Source: Akkermansiaceae bacterium (GTDB lineage: Bacteria > Verrucomicrobiota > Verrucomicrobiia > Verrucomicrobiales > Akkermansiaceae). Taken from it: a stretch of DNA of 64,000 nt. Shown in pieces: positions 9,552 to 18,597 of this stretch. Numbering within the stretch: the first letter of the stretch is position 1; the number at the start of each line of letters is the position of its first letter. Under the pieces are notes generated by a model. It made no database searches. It saw nothing but the letters and a program-made list of their open reading frames with translations, and was not told the origin of the DNA. Made by a program: the position numbers and the translations under genes. The DNA lies in the NCBI GenBank assembly GCA_015062045.1, contig SUVJ01000001.1:1-64000 (forward strand). Direction: 5' to 3'.

Positions 9552-10937
9552 ATGGACACTGATAAAGCGTATTTACTTGGTTTAATAATAGGTGGTGGTG
9601 TCTTTGGAAATGCCGAAGACATTTTTCGAATTCAACTTCCTTTCAGAAAATGGGGGGCATTACAATTTAATCCCAAAAGAGCAGGTAACATAGCCAATGA
9701 TATTTTAAGAAAAGTTGGTCAAATGTTCCGAGCCGTTTACAACATTAATATTCAATATGATGCCTCAGATGCGTATTGGACAATTTTGTGCGAAGGTGAT
9801 ACTACACAAATTATTGAAGACTTGCAACACTATGGTATAGAATGCATGGGTGAGTTAAAGACTACTGCAAGTCTTGAACGCATTGTACTCGACTTAGTTG
9901 ATGATAACCTGAAACGGAGATTCATAGCTGGACTCGCTGACACAATCGGCAGTATGGCTCAATCGCATCGTCGATTCTCTAACGAACATCAAATTTTGTC
10001 ATTTGAAATTAAGGGGTATAACTTTAGATTTGTATGCGATTTATGTAGGTTATTGTATAGCATAAATTGCGTTCCTGATCAGGTCAACTGGAATCACCCC
10101 AATATTCATTGTACAAATGATTCATATTACACTAAATGGCATAAAGGATTTAAACTTCGAGTTCTTTTAGATCAGTATGCCAAGTTTGGTGCATTTGCAT
10201 TTAGAACCAAAGTAGAGTCGTCCCATGAAAACAGAAAATTACAAAAACAAACGCATGAAGCAGAACAATGTGAGGCTCGCGAATTTCATGTCACTCCTAC
10301 CTGTGTGCATCCAAGTGAACATGATTTAAAACTCCCTGACAATATTCGTGGAGGCCATTACATACATTTTCGGCACTTTTGTGCAGTCATGGGATGTGAA
10401 CATGCTCCTTATGAACAATTGAAGAATTGCTTTTGTCGTCTTGGGGAAATTGTTAATCCGTTCCCGATTTTACATAAAGGCAGCATAGAAGAAACCCAAA
10501 AAATTATTAATTCTGATTCCCTGCTTTCTAATCGCACATATAAAACAGAACTTTTGAAAGTTTCCATATTTCTCCATGAGTATGAAAGAGCAAAGACTAC
10601 TTTGCTATATGGTAATGGGCATTCTTCTGGTTATCCGATAGCGATTATTTTGCAGGGTATAGCATATATTGTAGCGAGAAGCAATGAAGTTAAGGGGAAA
10701 AGGGTGAAAGGAAATTATGTTGATTTAATAAAAAAACATCTCAAAATCAATCCGGAACTCACCATCGAAGTTAGGATTCCTGATTTACTTACGCCTTTAA
10801 TTCTGGTAAAAAATCAGAAAGCAGCCATGATTGGTGCACAAAATCCTAGCGTATATCAAAAGCTTATAATGCAAAGTTCTGATAATGAATATAAGCTGCT
10901 TGTTCGACAAATATCCGAGAAAGATCTCCGTTCATGA
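9552..10937 (+). CDS. Uncharacterised protein with two degenerate LAGLIDADG-type motifs; predicted DNA-recognition/restriction subunit
   Basis: N-terminal AYLLGLIIGGGVFG and later RRFIAGLADTIGS match the paired helices of LAGLIDADG domains; located between an MTase and a PD-(D/E)XK-like ORF. Confidence 0.6.
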   Translation: MDTDKAYLLGLIIGGGVFGNAEDIFRIQLPFRKWGALQFNPKRAGNIANDILRKVGQMFRAVYNINIQYDASDAYWTILCEGDTTQIIEDLQHYGIECMGELKTTASLERIVLDLVDDNLKRRFIAGLADTIGSMAQSHRRFSNEHQILSFEIKGYNFRFVCDLCRLLYSINCVPDQVNWNHPNIHCTNDSYYTKWHKGFKLRVLLDQYAKFGAFAFRTKVESSHENRKLQKQTHEAEQCEAREFHVTPTCVHPSEHDLKLPDNIRGGHYIHFRHFCAVMGCEHAPYEQLKNCFCRLGEIVNPFPILHKGSIEETQKIINSDSLLSNRTYKTELLKVSIFLHEYERAKTTLLYGNGHSSGYPIAIILQGIAYIVARSNEVKGKRVKGNYVDLIKKHLKINPELTIEVRIPDLLTPLILVKNQKAAMIGAQNPSVYQKLIMQSSDNEYKLLVRQISEKDLRS

Positions 10938-11515
10938 GTAAAAAGAGAAATGAAGTTTCATATTATCCCGAAATCAGAAACTATATTGAACAACAGCTTA
11001 AAAGCAATTTTCGTGCTTCTCGAAAAAGGGAGCTTTACGTCTATTGGGGCATTGGAGAACTAAAAACAAAGCTCCATGAAATAATAGAAAATAATCCGGT
11101 TACGTGTGGATGCGTTAGACATTTTGCCCAAAATGTACCACCTTTAAATCTCGACATTTTTGCAGTAATTACTGATGGGAAACAGTTTCAACTACTCATT
11201 TTGGAAATCAAACTTCTTGATAGCGTTGGTTTAAAAGAGTGGTCGCAATTAGTCGGATATTGCCTTGTTTCTGGTGCAAAATATGGATTGTTAGTCAACA
11301 TTGACAATGGAGCAAGCAAGAGACTGTCTGATATTCTTTCCACCGAAAAGCATCTATCATTTATTGAAACAAACATTAATGGAAGAACTCACAGGCATCA
11401 TTTAGGGTGTATGTGTTGGGATAGCGTAACGCAAGATTTTGAATATTGTAATCTTGGAATTATTAAATCTCTTTCAAACTTGAGCCAATTATTAGAAAAT
11501 GAGTTTGTTTTCTAG
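10934..11515 (+). CDS. Small PD-(D/E)XK nuclease-like protein; predicted restriction endonuclease subunit
   Basis: NLDIFAVITDGKQFQLLILEIKLLDSV (D...ExK) followed by WSQLVGYCLVSGAKYGLLVNI; ATGA overlap with the upstream ORF. Confidence 0.65.
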   Translation: MSKKRNEVSYYPEIRNYIEQQLKSNFRASRKRELYVYWGIGELKTKLHEIIENNPVTCGCVRHFAQNVPPLNLDIFAVITDGKQFQLLILEIKLLDSVGLKEWSQLVGYCLVSGAKYGLLVNIDNGASKRLSDILSTEKHLSFIETNINGRTHRHHLGCMCWDSVTQDFEYCNLGIIKSLSNLSQLLENEFVF

Positions 11516-11547
11516 CTAGTTGCTTTGGCTATTTATGCAATGCGAAT

Positions 11548-11725
11548 ACGTAATGTTAACGCGTTTTGTAAAACGTTGACAACAAGCCTTTTCTGAAATT
11601 TTCCACAACCCGTTATGAGTCGAGCCGAATTTTGGGTTAATTTTCAGAAAATGGCATCAATTTTTATAAGTCATTTATAAACAATATTTTAGAGTCGTTA
11701 AAAATCACAGTCACAAAAAGGCTAT
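11548..11725. repeat. Right copy of ~178-bp direct repeat flanking the RM-like cassette
   Basis: Aligns along its length with 7894-8070 with scattered substitutions. Confidence 0.88.
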
Positions 11726-11763
11726 AAAAAACGGTCTCAACCAACAAGGTTGCGACCGTTTTT
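11726..11763 (+). terminator. Terminator-like hairpin after right direct repeat
   Basis: aaaaaacggtctcaacc-aaca-aggttgcgaccgtttttc. Confidence 0.7.
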
Positions 11764-11807
11764 CTCTTGCTCTCCTTGATTCTTTTTTGTAGAATGCGCT
11801 TTGACGT

Positions 11808-12548
11808 ATGAGCAATGAGCTTTCAGAGAATCACCTTATCCCGGGAGAACTCCTCTTTTACACTTCGCCGGATGGTAAGGTAAAAATGGAGCTCCGAGTG
11901 GAAGGAGAGACCATATGGATGTCTCAACAGATGATGGCAGAGCTATTTCAGACAACAAAGCAGAATATCAGCCTACATGTGGCAAATATTCTGCAATGCA
12001 ATGAGCTGCAAGAGGCAGGAACGGTCAAGAAAAACTTGACCGTTCGCTTGGAGGGCAGTCGACAGGTGCAGAGAAAGGTGAAGTTTTACAATCTGGACTG
12101 GATTATCTCCGTGGGCTATCGTGTCAACAGTGTACGCGGTACACAATTCCGCATCTGGGCTACGCAACAGCTCAGCGAACTCATGCGCAAGGGGTTTGTA
12201 TTGGACAGAGAGAGATTGAAAAATCCACCGATTAAAGAGGCAACGGCTCTGCCCGATTATTTCGATGACCTACTGGAGCAGATACGCGATATTCGCGCCA
12301 GCGAGCGGCGCATGTACCTGAGGATTCGCGATATATTCGCACTTTCGGCTGATTACACACCGAATAATAAGGAGACAAATATTTTCTTTAGCGCCATACA
12401 GAACAAATTACACTATGCCATTCACGGGCATACTGCTGCAGAGCTTATCATGTTGAGAGCCTGCTGCGCAGGCTCAGTGGAGGCAAAATGTGAGCCCGCA
12501 AGGGGCGAACCCTTCATGTGGCACAGGCACTCTTCATGCGGGCGATAG
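11808..12548 (+). pseudogene. RhuM family protein, C-terminally truncated (RhuM-like homology ends ~12460)
   Basis: PDGKVKMELRVEGETIWMSQQMMAELFQTTKQNISLHVANI...YRVNSVRGTQFRIWATQ...NKLHYAIHGHTAAELI is typical RhuM; the following residues are encoded by a hairpin repeat. Confidence 0.7.
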
Positions 12549-12582
12549 CCCGCTATGTGTAGGGGGACTGAAGTCCCCCCGC
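12457..12582. repeat. Cluster of short GC-rich palindromes
   Basis: gagcctgctgcgcaggctc, gcgggcgatagcccgc, gggggactgaagtccccc. Confidence 0.7.
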
Positions 12583-12724
12583 TACGATATTATATGTACT
12601 GCGCGTTGCGGGGGCTTTGCATACTTCATATTTTGTATTTCGTACATCCAAGCCCCCATGCGGGGGCTTGAGAATTCGACCCACGCTCACATTAAACATT
12701 AAATATTTAACATTAAACATTCTC

Positions 12725-13047
12725 AGCCCCCTTGTGGGGCGAAATAATATAGGCAGGCGGTCAAGCGTGCACGCAGTGCGCGCGCGACCCCTGCTGATTA
12801 TCAAAAATAATATAGAGCCCGACGAGCAAAGCGAGGAGGCCGACACAATCCCACGAGGGGTGTTAACCCCGAGTCACACGCCGCTCCGGGCTCACGCCCT
12901 GCGCTATACCCATCTGTCGGCCTCGTCGCTGCGCTCCTCGGGCTCGGGTTTATTTTTTCCACGTGCAGGGGCTTCTTTGTCACGGCGTAGGGCTCAGCCC
13001 GAAGACGGAACGCCCCTGCCTATGCTATTTCGCCCCACAAGGGGGCT
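12725..13047. repeat. Long nested inverted repeat element (~320 bp)
   Basis: agcccccttgtggggcgaaataatataggcagg (from 12725) is complementary to cctgcctatgctatttcgccccacaagggggct (to 13047), with internal complementary blocks gagcccgacgagcaaagcgaggaggccgac / gtcggcctcgtcgctgcgctcctcgggctc. Confidence 0.85.
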
Positions 13048-13094
13048 TAAAATTTCGGCGGGCATCCGCCCGCGGGGCAACGAGATTTTTTTAT

Positions 13095-13222
13095 TTCGCC
13101 CTTAGCGGGGCGAAGTGAGATTGCGGCGTACGCCGCAGTGAGATTTGAGCGATGGCTCAAGTGAGATTGTTGCGCCGGGGCGCAACAGTGAGATTGAGCC
13201 TGAACAGAAGGCTCAGTGGAGG
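13095..13222. repeat. Array of variable hairpins separated by conserved AGTGAGATT linker
   Basis: AGTGAGATT at 13114, 13137, 13160 and 13187, plus degenerate AGTGGA at 13215, separated by gcggcgtacgccgc, tgagcgatggctca, gttgcgccggggcgcaac and gagcctgaacagaaggctc. Confidence 0.85.
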
Positions 13223-13243
13223 GGGAGAGAGGGGAATCCCCCC

Positions 13244-15901
13244 CTATTCCGCGCCGACCAGGGCTAAGAGCTCTGCGCTGCTGAGGTGGAGGAGGAGTTT
13301 CTCCAGCCCGCCGCTGAGGAGGGAGTCTGCCATGGAGCTTTTGCGGGTGAGCATGTTATGGATATTCTCCTCTATAGTGCCGCGGCAGATGAGGGGGTGA
13401 ATGACCACGGGGTGTTTTTGGCCGATGCGGTAGGCGCGGTCGCTGGCTTGGTTCTCCACAGCGGGGTTCCACCAGCGGTCAAAATGAATAACATGGCGGG
13501 CACGGGTGAGGGTGAGGCCTGTGCCGGCAGCTTTGAGAGAGAGCACAAAGAAGCGCGGCCCGCCGGTGGCCTGAAATTGCTCTACCAAGCGTTTGCGCTC
13601 GCCAATGGGTGTACCGCCGTGCAGCATGAGCCCGGGGGCGCCGAATATATCCGCCAAGTATTCATGCAGGGGGTCTATCATTCTGCGGTATTGGGTGAAC
13701 ACGAGGCAGCAATCCCCCGCGGCGGCAATTTGACGTGCCAGATACCCCAAACGCGTAAACTTGCCGCTTAGGGCGGGGTCACACCACGCCTCTCCCAGAT
13801 ATTGTGCGGGGTGGTTACAGATTTGTTTGAGGCGGCCCAGGATGGGGAGCACGAGGGAGAGGCGCACCTTGGGGTCGGGCTCTGCCATGATGGCGCGCAG
13901 GGAGTCTACCTCGTGCGCATAAAGGCGCGCTTGCTCGGGGGTGAGCAGGCAATAGGCGGCCTGCTCCGTCTTGGGCGGAAGCTCCGGGAGCAGAGCTGGG
14001 TCGCTCTTGAGGCGGCGCAGCATGAAGGGGCGCACCAAGCGGCGCAGCGGGGTGTAGTCGCTGCCCATGTCTTTGACCATGGCATTAAACTCTTTTTCGC
14101 TGCCCAGCAAGCCGGGGTTGAGAAACTCAAAGAGGCTGCGCAGCTCTGCCAAGGAGTTTTCTACCGGCGTGCCGGTAATGGCTACGCGGCGGGGGCTGCG
14201 CAGGCGAGCAATGGCCAAGGCGCGCTGAGAGTCCGCATTTTTGATGGCCTGGGCTTCATCCAGCACCAGGGCGGGGTACTCTGTTGCAGCCAGCAGCTCG
14301 TTGCGGGTGGCAATGCCGTATGTGGTGAGTGCCACGTGTGCGTTGCGCATGAGCCAAGCGGGGTTGGTGCGCAGGTAATCTGCGCCCTCTCGCCCCAGGG
14401 CATAGGGGTGCAGCAACACTACCTGCAGCTGCGGGGCAAAGCGGCGCAGCTCCTCTTGCCAGTTGGTGAGCAAAGATGCCGGGGCTACAATGAGCGCGCA
14501 ACCCTTGCCCGCCCCCAAGCTGCCGCTAAGGCTCAAATGCACCAACCAACTGATGACTTGCAGGGTTTTGCCCAAGCCCATGTCATCTGCCAGGCAGGCC
14601 CCGAAGCCCGACTCGGTAACATTGAGTAAAAAGCGCACGCCGTCCCGCTGGTAGTGGCGCAAGATACCCGCCAACAGCGGGGTGAGCTGCGGCTCCGCCT
14701 GCCCGAAATGCAGGTTAGAGAGAGCCAAGGCCAGCCGGGCACTCAGGGCCAGGCGCATGCCATCCTCCTCCGGCGGAAGGTTCGGCAGGGTTTCGCTGCG
14801 TTTGCCCAATAAATAGCGCAAGCCCGCCAGCAGGGGGATCCCCCCCGCCGCCATGCGGGTGGCCTGCCGCCAGGTGTCCAGCAACTTTTGCAATTTTTCG
14901 CGGTCCAGTCGCACCCATTCACCGCGAAAACGCACCAGGCCGTCTTCATCCATAGCGAGCAGCTGCTCCAGCTCTTCATCTGTGAGGTTATAGTCCCCCA
15001 ACACCACGCGGGGGTAAAAGCGCAGCAGGGAGTTGATGTTGACGGAGGGTGAGGAATCCGCCTTGCCGGTGCCGCCCCCCTCTGCGGTGTCCAGCTGCAC
15101 CTCAAGCTCCACACGCGGCGGGCGGGTTTTCCACAAATTGACCATGCGGGTTTCAATGCCTGCGGACTCCAGCAGGGGCATGGACTCCAAAAAACGGTAC
15201 GCTTGTTTAGAGCCCCAGCTGCACGGCTTATACACGGCTTGAGAGTTGATGAGCCCGGCCAAAAAATCATTTTGAGCAGCCACTTGTTTAAGCGGGCGCA
15301 GCAGGGAGAGCAGCGCGGCGTTATCCCCCGCCAGCAGGCGCGGGGCAAGCCCCAGCGGCGCGTGTTTGGCTTTGCCATCCTGCCTGGCTTTGTGTACAAA
15401 TGTGGCTAAAAAGGCAAAGGGGGCTTCTTGGGCGGCATCCCCGGCGTTCTCCGCCAAATGGAAGCAGAGCATACCGAGCTGTTGCCAGCCTTCTCCCAAG
15501 CGGCTCAACCAAGCATCCACCGTGCAGCACTCTCGCGCGGCCAACCACTCTACCGCGCTGTGCAGGCTTTGCAACCACGCCTCAATATCCCCCACAGCAA
15601 TGGGCAATCCCGCCACGGGGGGCAGGCTCTCCAACAGGCGCAGCAAGGCAGCGGGTGGCAAATGCAGGGTGGCTTGCGGCGCCTCCCCACGGCGCAGGGC
15701 GGCCAAGTATGCCATCATGCGCTCGCGGGCGCGCTCCCGCAGCCACGCCAGCACAGGTGCAGCCCCGGCAGGCATGCCGTAGCGCAGCAAATCCAGCATG
15801 CCGCGCCCCGCAGATACGCCGAATGCACGCTCCAGCCGCGGCGCACACCCGGCCGGGGTAATGCGCAGGCCTTTTTCTGTGTGCTCCAAGGCTATCTGCA
15901 T
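13244..15901 (-). CDS. SNF2/DEAD-like helicase (SWI/SNF family); ORF open to 15994
   Basis: GFGACLADDMGLGKTLQVISWL (Walker A), LVLDEAQAIKN (DEAQ), LGSEKEFN, VFTQYRRMIDPL, LTRARHVIHFDRWWNPAVENQASDRAYRIGQ. Confidence 0.93.
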   Translation of the reverse strand: MQIALEHTEKGLRITPAGCAPRLERAFGVSAGRGMLDLLRYGMPAGAAPVLAWLRERARERMMAYLAALRRGEAPQATLHLPPAALLRLLESLPPVAGLPIAVGDIEAWLQSLHSAVEWLAARECCTVDAWLSRLGEGWQQLGMLCFHLAENAGDAAQEAPFAFLATFVHKARQDGKAKHAPLGLAPRLLAGDNAALLSLLRPLKQVAAQNDFLAGLINSQAVYKPCSWGSKQAYRFLESMPLLESAGIETRMVNLWKTRPPRVELEVQLDTAEGGGTGKADSSPSVNINSLLRFYPRVVLGDYNLTDEELEQLLAMDEDGLVRFRGEWVRLDREKLQKLLDTWRQATRMAAGGIPLLAGLRYLLGKRSETLPNLPPEEDGMRLALSARLALALSNLHFGQAEPQLTPLLAGILRHYQRDGVRFLLNVTESGFGACLADDMGLGKTLQVISWLVHLSLSGSLGAGKGCALIVAPASLLTNWQEELRRFAPQLQVVLLHPYALGREGADYLRTNPAWLMRNAHVALTTYGIATRNELLAATEYPALVLDEAQAIKNADSQRALAIARLRSPRRVAITGTPVENSLAELRSLFEFLNPGLLGSEKEFNAMVKDMGSDYTPLRRLVRPFMLRRLKSDPALLPELPPKTEQAAYCLLTPEQARLYAHEVDSLRAIMAEPDPKVRLSLVLPILGRLKQICNHPAQYLGEAWCDPALSGKFTRLGYLARQIAAAGDCCLVFTQYRRMIDPLHEYLADIFGAPGLMLHGGTPIGERKRLVEQFQATGGPRFFVLSLKAAGTGLTLTRARHVIHFDRWWNPAVENQASDRAYRIGQKHPVVIHPLICRGTIEENIHNMLTRKSSMADSLLSGGLEKLLLHLSSAELLALVGAE

Positions 15902-15938
15902 GCGGCTATTGTACTGTACCCCTGCCCCGCTGCGCAAG

Positions 15939-15980
15939 AAAAAACGCAGCCACCCTGCTACTTTTGCGGGGTGGCTGCGG
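15939..15980 (-). terminator. Rho-independent terminator of hpf
   Basis: On the - strand: gggtggctgcg hairpin followed by TTTTTTC. Confidence 0.65.
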
Positions 15981-16007
15981 GAAAAGCGTAACACCTATGC
16001 GGCGGGC

Positions 16008-16610
16008 TTATGCCTTGAGCTCATTGCCAAGCTCAATGATGGAGTACTCGCCCTCCCTCAGGCGGTACACAATCTGCAACACATTGCGGCGGGCGTTGCG
16101 ATACAGCACAAAGGGCTTGCCGGAGATTTCGAGCTCCATAATGGCGTCTTCCTTGTACATGGTTTTGAGCTCATAGCCCTCTCTGGAGATGCGCACAGGC
16201 TTGGGATCCTCGGGGGCGTCATAGTCCTCGTAATCCAGCACGTCCTCCTCATACACTTTTTCATCCAGCTTGCGGATGCTCTTGGAGCGGTGGGGACGGA
16301 AGTGCTTCATGAGGCGGGTCTTATGCTTGCGCATGCGGCGCATAATCTTAGTAACCGTCTCATCAATAGCGGCATAGAGATCGGAGCCCACGGTAGATGC
16401 CTGAATGGTGATATGATCTGCACAGAACAACACGATTTCTGCAACTTGGCGGTCTTTCTGCACATCTACTACCACGCGAGCTTCCACAATACGGGGATAA
16501 TCAATGTGAATACCCTGGATTTTTTTGGTAGCGAAGTCGCGAATTGCATCCGTCACTTCAACGTGACGACCTGTTACAACAATGTTGGTGTCTACATTTG
16601 AGGTCTGCAT
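16008..16610 (-). CDS. hpf: Ribosome hibernation-promoting factor, long form
   Basis: NIVVTGRHVEVTDAIRDFATKKI and C-terminal PFVLYRNARRNVLQIVYRLREGEYSIIEL. Confidence 0.92.
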   Translation of the reverse strand: MQTSNVDTNIVVTGRHVEVTDAIRDFATKKIQGIHIDYPRIVEARVVVDVQKDRQVAEIVLFCADHITIQASTVGSDLYAAIDETVTKIMRRMRKHKTRLMKHFRPHRSKSIRKLDEKVYEEDVLDYEDYDAPEDPKPVRISREGYELKTMYKEDAIMELEISGKPFVLYRNARRNVLQIVYRLREGEYSIIELGNELKA

Positions 16611-16869
16611 GGGTTGTGTCCTCCTATTCTATGGTTATGGTTTGTTTCTGATGCAGAGCAGGTATCACAAAATACCTTTCTGCAATACTCATACTATACC
16701 CGTATACGATAAAAAGCAATAAAAAAATGCAACAAAAGTGCTTTTTTCTCACATTTTGGTGCCGGGGTAAAAAAATCGCACCAAACCGCGCCACTGCGCG
16801 GATTTGCGGCTTGACACACACGCCGTCATCAGGCAGAATGATTTACGGAATTTCCCCACGATAAAAACC

Positions 16870-17622
16870 GTGTTTTATTACCTGAACAGCCGCAGCGAGC
16901 CTTGTGGTCCACACCGCAAGGAGGAGCTGTTTTACATGCTGAAAACGGGTAAATTGGCAGCCTGTACTCTTGTGGCGAAGGACGGCGGGGAGGCTTGGGA
17001 GCCACTGCAGCAACTGTATACCCAACACCGGCTCACCACACGGTGCCCCCGCTGCGGTGCAGATACCGCACCCGCCATAGCCGCCAACGCACAGGTGCAG
17101 CCCCCGCTCTACTGCGAGCATTGCCATGAGCAACTGCGCGCGGCGGTTCCCGGCAATGTGCTGTCCAACATAGCCTTTGCCCTGCAGCACCTGTTCCGGT
17201 TCAAAGGCTGTGCCACACGTGCCGAGTTTTGGAGCATGCTGTTGCTGTATATTTTTTTAGTGCCGGCACTGTTGGCAGGCACAATTTACCTAACCATACA
17301 ATATTACGGGGCAGCAGCCGGGGTGGTCAACTCCATCATCACCTTTTGCTGTTGTGTATGGGGTGCTTTGCTGATAATACTTGCAGCCCTGTGCGCCCGC
17401 AGAATGAGGGATGCCGGCTTTAACGCAAGCATGGCGTGGTGGCTGTTGCTCTACCCCATGAGCCCCTTGTGCACCTACTTATCATTTACCCTTTATCCGC
17501 ATTATCATCACCCCGTGCATCGTGCTTTAATGTCTTTGTCTCCCTTTTGCCTGATTATGGCAAGCTTTATCACGCTGGTGATACTGGTGCGTGCCCTCTA
17601 TCCCACTCACAACCGCCCATAA
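16870..17622 (+). CDS. DUF805-type membrane protein with N-terminal GYF_2-like domain and CxxC zinc-ribbon-like segment (GTG start at 16870 likely)
   Basis: FYYLNSRSEPCGPHRKEELFYMLKTGKL; CPRCGADT...YCEHCHEQ; FRFKGCATRAEFWSMLLLYIF. Confidence 0.75.
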   Translation: MFYYLNSRSEPCGPHRKEELFYMLKTGKLAACTLVAKDGGEAWEPLQQLYTQHRLTTRCPRCGADTAPAIAANAQVQPPLYCEHCHEQLRAAVPGNVLSNIAFALQHLFRFKGCATRAEFWSMLLLYIFLVPALLAGTIYLTIQYYGAAAGVVNSIITFCCCVWGALLIILAALCARRMRDAGFNASMAWWLLLYPMSPLCTYLSFTLYPHYHHPVHRALMSLSPFCLIMASFITLVILVRALYPTHNRP

Positions 17623-17656
17623 ATCTCACTTCGTAATTCGTATTTCGTACTTCAGC

Positions 17657-18553
17657 ATGTTTTCTCCTCTTTTCATTTTAGGGCCAACGGGCAGCGGCAA
17701 AAGCGCCATTGCCGTGGCAGTGGCACAGCAACTGGGTAATGCAGAAATCATCAGTGCAGATGCCTACCAGGTATACCGCGCCATGCCCATACTCACCGCA
17801 GCCCCCACCGCAGAGGAGCAAGGCGGAATCCCCCACCACCTTATCGGCAACCTGGAGGTGCAGGAGAACAATGATGCCGCCACCCACGCCCGCCGCGCCC
17901 AACAATGCATAGCAGCCGTGCAAGCTCGCGGCAATGTACCCATCATCACAGGCGGCAGCGGCTTGTATGTCAAGTTCATCTCACACGGCATCTCCCCCGC
18001 CCCACCGAGCGACCCTGCCCTGCGTGCGGAGCTGATGGCCCTGCCCACAGAGGAATGCGTGCGCCGCCTGCAAGAGGCAGACCCCGAGGGTGCCGCCGCC
18101 ACCAACCTGCAAAACCCGCGCTATGTGGTACGCAATTTAGAGATTGTGCTGCTGGGGGGCAAACCGCTCTCCTACTGGCGCAACAACTGGCAACCACAAG
18201 CCTGCGGGGCAGGCTTTGTCATTACAAGGGATGTAGCGGAGCTGGACACGCGCATTGCCGCCCGCGCGCGCCACATGCTGCGCCACGGTGCCATTGATGA
18301 GGTAGCAGCCCTGCCGGCAGAGATATCCCCCACGGCAGAAAAAACACTGGGGCTTTCTCTGATACGCCAACACCTGCGTGGCGAGCTCCCCCTGCCGGAG
18401 GCGGAAACCGCCCTGGCACTGGCCACCCGCCAATATGCCAAACGCCAGCGCACTTGGCTGCGCCGTGAGCCCTGGGCCACCCCCATTGCTGCCAACACCG
18501 CCGGAATAGAGAGCATCTTGAAGGCTGTGACCGAAAAAACGGTCCGTGCCTAA
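17657..18553 (+). CDS. miaA: tRNA dimethylallyltransferase
   Basis: FILGPTGSGKSAIAVAVAQQL, ISADAYQVYRAMPILTAAPT, PIITGGSGLYVKF, TRQYAKRQRTWLR. Confidence 0.96.
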   Translation: MFSPLFILGPTGSGKSAIAVAVAQQLGNAEIISADAYQVYRAMPILTAAPTAEEQGGIPHHLIGNLEVQENNDAATHARRAQQCIAAVQARGNVPIITGGSGLYVKFISHGISPAPPSDPALRAELMALPTEECVRRLQEADPEGAAATNLQNPRYVVRNLEIVLLGGKPLSYWRNNWQPQACGAGFVITRDVAELDTRIAARARHMLRHGAIDEVAALPAEISPTAEKTLGLSLIRQHLRGELPLPEAETALALATRQYAKRQRTWLRREPWATPIAANTAGIESILKAVTEKTVRA

Positions 18554-18597
18554 CTTTCCCCTTTTAACGCGGGGGAATATATGGTATAACAGGTGGC

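Noticed and set aside
12553-13105. ORFs at 12553-12846 (-) and 12617-13105 (+)
   Set aside because: They overlap the palindromic/inverted repeat field, both strands are open, and no recognisable domains are present.
13802-14629. Long + strand ORFs opposite the SNF2 helicase gene
   Set aside because: Antisense ORFs in GC-rich coding DNA with low-complexity, non-family-like translations.
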